From Jannaschia seohaensis (GTDB lineage: Bacteria > Pseudomonadota > Alphaproteobacteria > Rhodobacterales > Rhodobacteraceae), in assembly GCF_900116765.1 (NCBI RefSeq), contig NZ_UETC01000006.1:176172-240171 (forward strand): a DNA stretch of 64,000 nt, in the 5' to 3' direction. The notes beneath the pieces were generated by a model that was not told where the DNA came from, did no database searches, and was given only the letters and a program-made list of their open reading frames with translations. The position numbers were made by a program, and so were the translations under genes. Positions 9,200 to 18,400 of this stretch are shown here, piece after piece (positions within the stretch are counted from its first letter, which is position 1; every line of letters begins with the position of its first letter).

Positions 9200-12100
9200 C
9201 CAATCTTCATGCACCTGGCGAAGCCGATGCGCCCTTCCGTGTGCTGCTCGACCGGCTGGCTGAGGACCTAATCGGTCCAGCACCGCTGGCCGGGCCTCTG
9301 CCCGATATCCCCTCTGAAGCTTTTATGACAGGGATATTGTTTCCAAAGGCGTCCAGGAGAGAGCCCTCGACCACACCCGATGTCGGGGCCGAAGTCGGAG
9401 GAAAGGAAGATAAAGCTGAAAACGGAACAGCCGCCAGAATCGAAACCGCGGCACGGCCAGCAGCCGCCGGGCTGTCTTTCGCGCTGGCGACGAGGGATGG
9501 GGAAATACCATCCGTATCGGTCGAGGTAACGGGCGCACGGTACGAGGATGAACAAGAACCGCTCGCAGATGATAACCACGGCGCAAGCCGGACACGTCGA
9601 GTATGGTGGAGACGGGCCGTTTCTACTGACTTGCCCATCTCAGTCGATGAGAACGATGAACTTAGCCTTTCCGACAATGGATCGGAAGGCTTTGACGGAT
9701 TGCATCTGACCATCGTCCAGTCGCGGTTCGACCATGGTACACCGGGCGAGAGCGCGCGTCTAATAACCGTTGTGGTGTACAACGAGGGCTCGGGGCTGAA
9801 CGAGTCGCTCGATCGGTATGAACAGAACCGCCAAGCTCTTTTCGAATTTCGCATGACGATCCGAGCGGACGAAGGTTCACGGTTCATTGGGCGTCCGTTG
9901 CGCAGCGGACCGGACACCGATGATGCCGACGAGCGGTCGGCAGATCTTCTGTGGCGAGATACAGTTGAATACGCGGTGGGACATACCTGTGCGGCGGCTT
10001 GGCACCCGCGTGACGGCGCGGTGAAGGAAGTCTCGACAGCTTGGCTTCCATCGACCCGCGTCCCGGACACGAGTGCCTTAGGTCATGTCTGTTTTGAAAG
10101 TGTCCGCGACCGTCTTGCGGCGAGCGTGTTGGCAGAGGGCGGCTCTGAGACGCTGGAGGTCTGCGAGGCGCTTGTCGACTCCTACGAAGTCTGGATCAAA
10201 GAAACGGCAAAGCGCCTGAGGACTCTGGACTTGTCCGCGGCAAGGGCGGAACAGGCCAGAACGCATCTTGAAGTATGCTGGACGGCCGCGCGGAGGATGC
10301 GCGGCGGAATTGCCGCCCTCCGAGGTGACGCCGATCTGATGATGGCGTTCCAGCTTGCCAATGCGACTATGGCGCGACAGCAGGACTGGAAAAACCTTAG
10401 AAAACCTGAAGAACAACGCCGAACATTGGTCTGGCGGCCGTTCCAGCTTGGCTTTGTACTTCTCTCGGCCGCCTCGAGCGTTGCACCCGACCACGAGGAT
10501 CGGGGCATCATGGACCTGATCTGGTTTCCGACCGGCGGTGGCAAGACCGAAGCCTACCTTCTATTGACCGCCTTCACCATCTTCGCGCGGCGGCTTAAAC
10601 GAGGCTCAGACGGTGAAGGCGTCTCGACAATCATGCGCTACACCCTGCGACTTTTGACACTGCAGCAGTTCGAACGCGCGGCGGCGATGATCTGCGCCGC
10701 CAATCTCGAATGGGTCGAGCGGGGCTTCGACACCACTCGGACGCCAATTTCCTTGGGCCTCTGGTTGGGAGAGTCTACAACACCCAACAGGCGGGGCGAT
10801 GCCGCGAAGCTTCTCGACGGAGCGAACCTCAAGGACGTCGGACGACCCGATCGCTTAATAAAGTGTCCCGCGTGCGACGAGAGCCTGGATTGGCATTCTG
10901 CGGGCGATGGCGTCGAGGTTACCTGTGGGACGGATGGGTGCGAGGTTGGCGAGGCGGGGCCGCTGCCGATCTATACGAACGACGACGATGTATACGACGA
11001 ACGTCCGTCGCTGGTCATCGGAACGGCTGACAAGTTCGCGCAGGTGGCACGGAACGAAAAGACGGCGGCTTTGTTCGGTGCAGGCGCCTACGATCCCCCG
11101 GACCTAATTGTACAGGACGAGCTCCATCTAATCTCGGGCCCGCTCGGAACCTTGAGTGGCCTGTACGAGACTGCCATTGACATTCTGGCAACCGGCGACG
11201 GGCACCCGCCCAAGGTAATTGGCTCGACTGCCACGATCCGGAGCGCTGCATCGCAGGTTCGTGCGCTATTTGCTCGTCGCACTATGCAGTTCCCACCGCC
11301 TGGCATTGACGCCGGTGATTCTGCCTTTGCCGTCGTCGAGAAAGACCCGAAAAAGCGAGGGCGCCTGTATGTCGGTGCATCGACCATTGGGCATTCAAAG
11401 CCTGAGATGCTGCAGGCAGTCTGCGGGTCATTGCTGCAGTCGGCTTCAGTGCTAGACGGCAGCGAACGCGACGCCGCGTGGACCCTTCTTGGGTACTTTA
11501 ACTCGCTCAAGGAACTTGGAGGATCAGTCTCACTTCTTCAGGTGATCGCACCGGAGACGATGAGACGGCTGGCCGCATATCGAGGCGAGCCGACCCGGTC
11601 GGTCGATACACAGATCGAAATCACAAGCCGCATCGGGTCCGAACAAATCGGAGAGACGCTGGCAAAGCTTGAGCGGAGGCACGATGCGGTAGGGGCCATC
11701 GACGTTGCGCTTGCGACGAACATGATCTCAGTCGGTGTCGATGTCGGGCGGCTGGGTTTGATGGTGGTGGACGGTCAGCCAAAAGGCGTTTCCGAGTACA
11801 TCCAGGCCACTAGTCGGGTTGGACGCGACCGGACCGATGGGTTGGTTCTTGGTCTGTTTACCGCATACCGCCCGCGCGACAGGAGCCGTTTCGAAACACA
11901 CGCAACATGGCATTCCGCTCTGTATCGCGACGTTGAAGCGACTTCGGTCACGCCTTTCGCGCCTCGTGCAAGGAGTCGTGCCTTGCACGCGCCTTTCGTG
12001 GCCATCGCCGCGCACCGCCACCCCGAGCTTTGGCAGGCTCCAGGCAGGGCAGAGGATTTCCGACTAGAATTGGAAAATATCATCGATGAGATCGTATTAC

Positions 12101-12360
12101 GCTTAGGTAACCTCGGCGAGCAAGAAGCCTGCGAAGCTGCGGATACCCGGGAAGAATTGATGAAGTTCCTCGACAGTTGGTGCAGACGCGATGGTCTGTC
12201 CACGTGGTGGAGTGATAAGGGTGACACCTCGCTGCTGATGTCTATGGAGCAGGCCGTGCAACGCCGCGCTGCGGGGCGAGCGTCCCGCCAACCAAAGCCA
12301 ACGCCGAATACGCTCCGAGGCGTGGAAGCGACGGTCCGCATCGATCTAGAAGGAAAGTAA
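9196..12360 (+). CDS. drmA: DISARM helicase DrmA
   Basis: 1054 residues from a GTG that overlaps the UvrD stop. The N-terminus has the DrmA-like LLDRLAEDLIGP segment, followed by an acidic, probably beta-rich region. Helicase motifs are FPTGGGKTEAY (about 445-455), RYTLRLLTLQQFERA, QDELHLISGPLGTL (about 640), GSTATIRSA, then SVGVDVGRLGLMVVDGQPK and QATSRVGRD (about 868). A zinc ribbon (CPAC then CGTDGC, about residues 556-582) sits between the Walker A and DELH motifs. This motif wording matches the DrmA family of superfamily 2 helicases. In DISARM, DrmA works with DrmB on incoming phage DNA. It runs directly into drmB, with one base between the stop and the ATG. Confidence 0.92.
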   Translation: MTNLHAPGEADAPFRVLLDRLAEDLIGPAPLAGPLPDIPSEAFMTGILFPKASRREPSTTPDVGAEVGGKEDKAENGTAARIETAARPAAAGLSFALATRDGEIPSVSVEVTGARYEDEQEPLADDNHGASRTRRVWWRRAVSTDLPISVDENDELSLSDNGSEGFDGLHLTIVQSRFDHGTPGESARLITVVVYNEGSGLNESLDRYEQNRQALFEFRMTIRADEGSRFIGRPLRSGPDTDDADERSADLLWRDTVEYAVGHTCAAAWHPRDGAVKEVSTAWLPSTRVPDTSALGHVCFESVRDRLAASVLAEGGSETLEVCEALVDSYEVWIKETAKRLRTLDLSAARAEQARTHLEVCWTAARRMRGGIAALRGDADLMMAFQLANATMARQQDWKNLRKPEEQRRTLVWRPFQLGFVLLSAASSVAPDHEDRGIMDLIWFPTGGGKTEAYLLLTAFTIFARRLKRGSDGEGVSTIMRYTLRLLTLQQFERAAAMICAANLEWVERGFDTTRTPISLGLWLGESTTPNRRGDAAKLLDGANLKDVGRPDRLIKCPACDESLDWHSAGDGVEVTCGTDGCEVGEAGPLPIYTNDDDVYDERPSLVIGTADKFAQVARNEKTAALFGAGAYDPPDLIVQDELHLISGPLGTLSGLYETAIDILATGDGHPPKVIGSTATIRSAASQVRALFARRTMQFPPPGIDAGDSAFAVVEKDPKKRGRLYVGASTIGHSKPEMLQAVCGSLLQSASVLDGSERDAAWTLLGYFNSLKELGGSVSLLQVIAPETMRRLAAYRGEPTRSVDTQIEITSRIGSEQIGETLAKLERRHDAVGAIDVALATNMISVGVDVGRLGLMVVDGQPKGVSEYIQATSRVGRDRTDGLVLGLFTAYRPRDRSRFETHATWHSALYRDVEATSVTPFAPRARSRALHAPFVAIAAHRHPELWQAPGRAEDFRLELENIIDEIVLRLGNLGEQEACEAADTREELMKFLDSWCRRDGLSTWWSDKGDTSLLMSMEQAVQRRAAGRASRQPKPTPNTLRGVEATVRIDLEGK

Positions 12361-12361
12361 A

Positions 12362-14245
12362 ATGCCGACGGGAAACGGACCAAAGATGGGCGAACTGCGG
12401 CGGGCTCAACTGGTCTCGACCCACGGCCCCGGCGCTGTAGTGGACTATCTCGCCGCGAAGAATGCGCCGGTCTCTGGGGTCACGCTTGGATTGGATTTTT
12501 GGAAAAAAGACGAGTGTCGCAGGATCGTGGAGCCCGTTCTGGAAAAGCTCTTAGGTGTGCGTGAACTCTATGAGCCACCGGTTAGCCTTGGTCGCGGAGA
12601 CGAAGAGCGTATTCCGGCCCTACCCGCCGTGCGTTTCCCAACCTGGCAGGAATGCCCCGAATGCCACGGCCTTCGTCATCAGAGCCAATGGTTCGAAGAA
12701 ACAGGGGGAGCAGGGCTTTCCTGTCAAGCTTGCAGCAACAAGATGGGGAGAACCATTTATGTCGTCCCCGCGCGCCTAATGATGATTTGCCAACGTGGTC
12801 ATCTGGACGATTTTCCATGGCGGGAATGGATCGAGGGCAAGCATGCTGATGGCTGTCGCCAAAGTGGCAAGCTGAAATTGCGGTCGCGCGGCGCCGGCCT
12901 TCGAAATCTTTATGTCGATTGTGCCGACTGCGGTAAGGGGGACAACCTGCGCGATGCCTTCACCAAGGCGCAGCAGATTACCGGTGGCTGTCTTGGCGGG
13001 CGTCCTTGGCTTGGCGACGAGGCAAGAGAAATCTGCGATGCGCCGGCGAAAGAGGTGGCGACCGCGCTGCGTGGCAGCAGCAACCTCTTCTTTCCCCACG
13101 TCGCTTCCGTCCTCACGATCCCGCCGTGGTCGGACACGTTCCGCGCTGTATTGGAAGAATACGGCCTCTGGAGCCGGATTCAAATTGCTCGCGAAGACTT
13201 TGCAGAGGACGGTGATGAGCGGGACCTCGAGCGCGCCATCGTGAAGGTTGCAAAGCGTCTTGCGGAACTCACGGATGTGCCCGAGTCGGAGGCGCGTGAT
13301 CGGCTTGATGCAATGCTCGCAATTTTAGATAGCCTGCCCGACGCGGAGACACCTGGCGCGGACATGGCGATCAGACGCGAGGAATGGCGGCAGTTCTGCG
13401 ATGCGTCCGCCCCGCCAAGCGAGACATTCGAAGTGCGCGAAGAGGCCGTTCCAGATGTGCTGGCTCCGTGGTTGTCCAGAGTCGTTCGCGTGCCACGCTT
13501 GCGCGAGGTCCGCGCTCTCAAAGGGTTCACACGGCGGAACCCGCCCGACGGGACGGACGCCCAGACCGTAGCGTCGCTGTCTTCGCGAAAGATCAACTGG
13601 CGTCCGGCCATCGCTTCCTCAGGAGAAGGCATCTTCCTAGCGCTCAACGAGGACAGGGTAACAGAGTGGGAAGAAGAGGACTCGGTCAAGACGCGCGCGC
13701 GGGAGTTGCACGACGCGTGGGTAGCAGACTGGCAAAACCGGTTCGGCCGCCCCGACGAAACTCCTCCGCAAGCAGTCACCGCACGGGGCCTTCTTGTCCA
13801 TGCATTTTCCCATGCAGTTATGCTAGAGCTATCTATTACGTCCGGATACGGTTCGGCCTCCTTGCTTGAAAGACTCTATGCCAATGCGGACGGCACGCCC
13901 ATGGCCGGCGTTCTGATCTACACTGCCACCTCGGACAATGAGGGGACGCTTGGAGGGCTGGAACGCGAAGGACTGTCGCAGCGTATTGCAGGAACAGTCC
14001 TTCGCGCGCTCAGACGGCTCGAGTGGTGTTCGTCCGATCCGCTCTGCATGTCTGGGGTCAGCACAACAAGCGACCCACTGAACGGTGCCGCTTGCCATTC
14101 TTGCCTTTTCGTTCCTGAAACAGCTTGCGAACTGTTCAACCGAACGCTGGACCGTGCAGTGCTCATCGGCGGTGCTGGAGTACCGGGATTCTTTGAAGGA
14201 CTGTTGTCAACTACGACGGGGCCTTGCGGCCCTTCGCGTTCGTAG
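12362..14245 (+). CDS. drmB: DISARM protein DrmB (DUF1998)
   Basis: 627 residues starting one base after the drmA stop. The start has the DrmB-like pattern LRRAQLVSTHGPGAVVDY. Cysteine pairs at about 97-100 (CPEC) and 119-122 (CQAC), plus CADC near 188, suggest zinc binding. The C-terminal DUF1998 region has HAFSHAVMLELS (about 479), SGYGSASLLERLY, a CSSDPLC pair (about 555-561), CHSC (about 577) and ETACELFNRTLDRAVLIG. DrmB forms a complex with DrmA in DISARM. The last residues after GFFEGLLS look unlike the family and lie over the end of a phage gene on the other strand, so the 3' end may have been altered when phage DNA came next to it. Confidence 0.92.
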   Translation: MPTGNGPKMGELRRAQLVSTHGPGAVVDYLAAKNAPVSGVTLGLDFWKKDECRRIVEPVLEKLLGVRELYEPPVSLGRGDEERIPALPAVRFPTWQECPECHGLRHQSQWFEETGGAGLSCQACSNKMGRTIYVVPARLMMICQRGHLDDFPWREWIEGKHADGCRQSGKLKLRSRGAGLRNLYVDCADCGKGDNLRDAFTKAQQITGGCLGGRPWLGDEAREICDAPAKEVATALRGSSNLFFPHVASVLTIPPWSDTFRAVLEEYGLWSRIQIAREDFAEDGDERDLERAIVKVAKRLAELTDVPESEARDRLDAMLAILDSLPDAETPGADMAIRREEWRQFCDASAPPSETFEVREEAVPDVLAPWLSRVVRVPRLREVRALKGFTRRNPPDGTDAQTVASLSSRKINWRPAIASSGEGIFLALNEDRVTEWEEEDSVKTRARELHDAWVADWQNRFGRPDETPPQAVTARGLLVHAFSHAVMLELSITSGYGSASLLERLYANADGTPMAGVLIYTATSDNEGTLGGLEREGLSQRIAGTVLRALRRLEWCSSDPLCMSGVSTTSDPLNGAACHSCLFVPETACELFNRTLDRAVLIGGAGVPGFFEGLLSTTTGPCGPSRS

Positions 14246-14364
14246 GCTCCTTGCAGCCAAAGCAGCGCCAAGTATTCTTGTTGGCCTCGCCCCGCCGTCC
14301 GCGTGGATTCTGTCTGCATTCGTGGCATGCGGACGAAGCCGTCCTCTGGGCGTTGTGGGGCCAT
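14211..14364 (-). pseudogene. Small zinc-ribbon phage protein broken by a one-base frameshift
   Basis: A good ribosome binding site (AGGGAGG, about 6 bases before) precedes an ATG at 14364, but that frame gives only a low-complexity peptide. The adjacent frame, ending at 14211, encodes ACHECRQNPRG, a spacer and WRCFGCKEP, a four-cysteine CxxC/CxxC ribbon, and has no start codon of its own. Removing one C from the CCCC run just after ATGG would give a clean 50-residue protein starting MAHNAQRTASS. It is therefore a frameshifted gene or an assembly error in a homopolymer. The end overlaps the last 35 bases of drmB on the opposite strand. It is the most distal gene of the prophage late operon. 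Confidence 0.6.
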
Positions 14365-14376
14365 GGCGCGCCTCCC

Positions 14377-15453
14377 TCAGCCGATCTTCGCGCCCCAGAA
14401 GGAAGTCTGGTCGGCCGCGAAGTAGCCGTCCGCCGCGCGGAAGTTGCCCTGCAGCTCGACGGTGTCACCGGCGGTAAGCGGGACCATCGTCTGCAGCCAG
14501 AGCGCGGTCGCCTCCGAGACATGAGCGCCGCTGATCTCGCCGAACGAGCCGCGGATCTCGGTCGTGCCGTTCAGCACGAGCCGGCCGCTCATCCGCGCCG
14601 ACGTGCTGGCGTTCACCTTGTAGACGAGCGAAGCGCCGAAGAGGTAGGTGCCGTCCACGGGCGCCACGAAGCGGTTGTTCGCAGCGTCGAAAGCGCCTTG
14701 GTCGTTGTAGTCCGTATTGTTGATAGCGATCTTCGTCCAGGCGCCGGCGCCGACATAGTTGTCGTAGTTGGTATAGGCCTTGAAGCGTGGGAGCCGCGGC
14801 TGGTCGACGATGCCGTTCGCGTTGTCGACGCTGAGCCCGTCGACGAAGGTGCTGCCATCGGCGGAGACCGCGAGCCGGAAGCGGTCCGAGCCGAAGAGCC
14901 CCACCAGCGCCTTGGTCACGAAGCCGGTCTGGAGCGTCAGCCCGAGATCGTCGCCAGCGGCCTCCTTGTTCATGGTGTAGAACAGGCCGCCGGTGCCGCC
15001 CTCGGCCACGGTCTTCGCCGTCCAGAGCGCGGCGTTCAGCTTGGCCGAGAACGGGTTCGACGCATCCGCCGTTGTCCCCAGCCCCAGCAGTGCGAGGTTC
15101 TGCAGCGCGGCCGGCGTCGTGCCGACCCAGGCCGCGCCGTCATAGACCAGCAGCAGGCCCTCGTCCTCGACCCACGCGCTCCAGCCGGTTCGCGGCGGCA
15201 GGCGCAGCCAGGCGCCATCGGTCCAGAGCGCGACGTTCAGGTCCCAGCCGGACCAGTCGCCCGTCGCGCCGGAGCTGACGATGTGGCGGTCGCCATCGGC
15301 AGGCGAACCGGGCGGCGCGGTCAGGTCCCGGTCGAGAACGGAGAGCTGGACGAGCCCGTCGAGGATCCGCAGCGCCTCGTTGTGGGTGACATGCTTCTGG
15401 GCCTGCGCCGCGAGGATGTAGGGCAGCAGGAGATGGCTCGTGGCGTCGGACAT
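14377..15453 (-). CDS. Tail fibre/receptor-binding protein, DUF2793 with C1q-like tip
   Basis: 358 residues. The first 120 residues (LLPYILAAQAQKHVTHNEALRILD) are the DUF2793 module that follows GTA-type tail genes. The C-terminal 140 residues, with PVDGTYLFGASLVY and an aromatic FWGAKIG end, resemble a C1q/TNF-like jelly-roll head used by phage fibres to bind surface sugars or proteins. It is the last intact gene of the late operon, in the usual place for a host-range protein. The DUF2793 call is strong; the C1q-like fold is inferred from the motif pattern. Confidence 0.85.
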   Translation of the reverse strand: MSDATSHLLLPYILAAQAQKHVTHNEALRILDGLVQLSVLDRDLTAPPGSPADGDRHIVSSGATGDWSGWDLNVALWTDGAWLRLPPRTGWSAWVEDEGLLLVYDGAAWVGTTPAALQNLALLGLGTTADASNPFSAKLNAALWTAKTVAEGGTGGLFYTMNKEAAGDDLGLTLQTGFVTKALVGLFGSDRFRLAVSADGSTFVDGLSVDNANGIVDQPRLPRFKAYTNYDNYVGAGAWTKIAINNTDYNDQGAFDAANNRFVAPVDGTYLFGASLVYKVNASTSARMSGRLVLNGTTEIRGSFGEISGAHVSEATALWLQTMVPLTAGDTVELQGNFRAADGYFAADQTSFWGAKIG

Positions 15454-15463
15454 GGGATGGCCT

Positions 15464-18400
15464 TCAGAACAGGAGCGTGACGGTCTTGGGCGCGCCCCAC
15501 CCGACGAGGGCGGAGAGCTGGAAGATGCGGACGGTGAGGCTGTCGCCGGCGCCGAGCGGCGCGCCCCAATCGGCGGTCTGGTCTGCGGCCATGTAGACCG
15601 CGCTGGTGGTTGTCGTGCTCAGCACCCGCTTCACGGTTGCGCCGTCGAGGACCTCGACCTCGTAGGCCTCCATCTCCTCGGCCAGCGGCACCTCAAGCCC
15701 GCCCCAGCTGTCGGCCGCCAGCGCGCGGGACCTGCGCGTCCAGCGGATGGTGAGATCGCCGGGCATGCGGGGGCGACGCCACGGCTCCTCGACATGCGCG
15801 ACCGAAAACGGCCGCAGTCCGACGCCCTCGGGCGTAAAAGCCTGCGCGACATAGGTCTCGTCGCTGACCGGACGGCTCGCCGGGCCGACGCGCCAGTTCC
15901 ACGGGATGCCGAGGTCGGCCTCAGCGATCGCCAGCGATGCGAGGCTGTCGTCCAGCACCACCACCCGCGCGCCCGCAGGCGCCGGGTTGCCCATCCCAGC
16001 TTCGGTACCCCGCTGACCGCGTAGGAGCCGGGTGAGCCGATACCGGCCGGGCGCAATCAGCTCGGCCGCGCCCGCCTGGACGATTTCCCAGACGTCCGGT
16101 CCACTCTCGATCGCGAGCGCGTTGGCCCCGCCGAAGAGCGTCAGATCCGTGACGCTTTCCAGCGCGCCGGTCAGCAGATCGACTACCAGCACGTTACCGA
16201 GGTCGAAGCGCGAGGTCGGGCCCGCGTAGAAGTCCGAGATCAGCGTCCCCATCCGGGCCCGCGTGCCAAACGTGGTCAGCAGCTCGAAGCCATCCGTCGA
16301 GGGGCTGCGGAACACCGCGATCTCGCCAGGCCACGGCACGGCATGCGCCGCCGCGAAGGGCCGATGCGCGGGTTGGTCCTCGGTCAGCTGCGGCAGGTCG
16401 AGCAGCACCGCCTCTGGCGCGCCGAACACGACGGCCTGCGAGAGCGCCGAGGGCCGCGGAGCGCCGGGCGGCAGGTCATAGGCCTCCCGGTCCTGGCGGA
16501 CTGCTTCGATGCCTCGGGCGTCCGCATCGGCGATGGAGACGAGCCGCAGCGGGACGGCGCGGCCGTCATGGGCAAAGGTGACGACATCGGCCGGATCGAG
16601 CGCGAGCCGCGAGGGCGGCAGGCGGAAGACCGCGCTCTCGCGGCCCGTCCAGGCCTCCATCAGCGTGCGGCGGCAACGCCGTTCGGCCTCCTCGGGCGGC
16701 ACCGCCATGGGGAACGACTCGGAGGCGATCCGCGTCGTGTCGACCGTGATGCGCCGGGCCTCGACCTGCGCGGCCTCGTAATCCTCGTCGGCGCGAGCGA
16801 CCTGCCATTTCAGGGCCTGCGGCAGCTCCGTCTCCTGGCCACGGGTCAGCTCGAGGACGTCGCCCTCGCGAGGCGCGACGAGATCGTCGGGCGCGAGGGT
16901 GGCGACGGAGGGCCGGCCACGCATGTCGAAGCGGATGACGCCCTCGGTCTCGACGGCGTCGAAGCCGAAATGCCGCGACAGCGTGGTTATCGAGGCTCGC
17001 GGGCTCTCCAGCGCCGTGATGGCGTAGCCCTCGACCGCGCCCCAGAGCCCGGTGACGTCGATCCGGGACCCGGAAAGCCCGGCGCGCAGGCAGAGGTGCC
17101 GGACAAGTGCGGCCAGCGACACCGCGCCGAGCCGCCCCGTCAGCCAGTGCCCGAGCCGCCAGTTCGCGCCATCGGTCCAGACGTCTGTCAGCGCCGGAAA
17201 GAACGGATAGGGCCGCGCGTCCCAGGTCCAGGCGGCGCATTCGGGGACGTGCACCATGCGGCCGCCGTAGACCGAAGACAGCGGGTTGTTCGCGGCCTCA
17301 CCCCACCAGAGATACGTCGCCTCGAGATAGGCGCGCTGGATCGCGTCGTCGCGCCAGCCCCGCGAGAAATGCGGCGTGAAACTCTCCGAGGACTTCGGGT
17401 CGAAAAAGACGTTTGGCTGGTTCGTGCCCCGGTCGATGGCGGGGCAGCCGAGCTCGGTGAACCAGATGGGCTTGGACTCGGGCACCCATGCCGTCGGCGT
17501 CCCGCTCTCCACGCCGCCCGGGCGGTCGTAATGCGGGTTCGACCACCAAGCTCGCAGATCCTTGTAGCGGAAGACCCATGGCTTGCCCGAGGCGCCGTCC
17601 GTGATCGCGGTGCGGACCTGCGCCGACCTGTCGGCCGCGCTGGCATAGAACCAGTCGTAGCCTTCGCCGCCCGCGATGTTCGCCTGCAGGTAAGCACGGT
17701 CGTAGATGGCGGGCCAACCCTCGGCCGCATCCGCATGCTCGAACCCGTCGCGCCAGTCCGACAGCGGCATGTAGTTGTCGATGCCAATGAGGTCGATCTC
17801 CGGATCGGCCCAGAGCGGGTCGAGGTGGAAGTACACGTCGCCCGAGCCGTCGCCCGGCTGGTGCCCAAAATACTCCGACCAGTCGGCCGCATAACCGATC
17901 TTGGTCCCGGACCCGAGGATCGAGCGGACATCGGCGAGGAGGTCGCGATAGGCCTGCACCGCCGGATAGGTGCTGGCGCCCGAGCGGATCGTGGTCAGCC
18001 CCGGCATCTCGGTGCCGATCAGGAAGGCGTCCACGCCGCCCGCCGCTGCGCAGAGATGGGCGTAGTGCAGCACCATGCGCCGCAGGCCCCAGTCGCCCGG
18101 CGCACCTGTCCACGAAACCGACTGGCCGGAGACACTGAAGCTGGCGGGCGTGGCCGCGCCAAACAGCGCCGCGACCTGCGCGGCCGCAGGGGCGGTCTTG
18201 TCCACCGTCCCCGCGAACCCCGCCGCAGGCGAACAGGTGATCCGCCCCCGCCAGGGGAAAGCGGGCTGGCCGGTCTCGGCGGCGTTGTCGGAATAGGGGT
18301 TCGGTAGCGTGTTGTCGGGCGGCACATCCATCAGGATGAACGGGTAGAAGGTGACCCGCAGCCCGCGCGCCTTCATCTCCTGGATCGCCTGCACGACGGC

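Noticed and set aside
16343..18307. Plus-strand open frame of 654 codons
   Set aside because: It lies wholly over the gp15-like gene, is rich in R, G and A, has no motif, and is the usual antisense shadow in GC-rich DNA.
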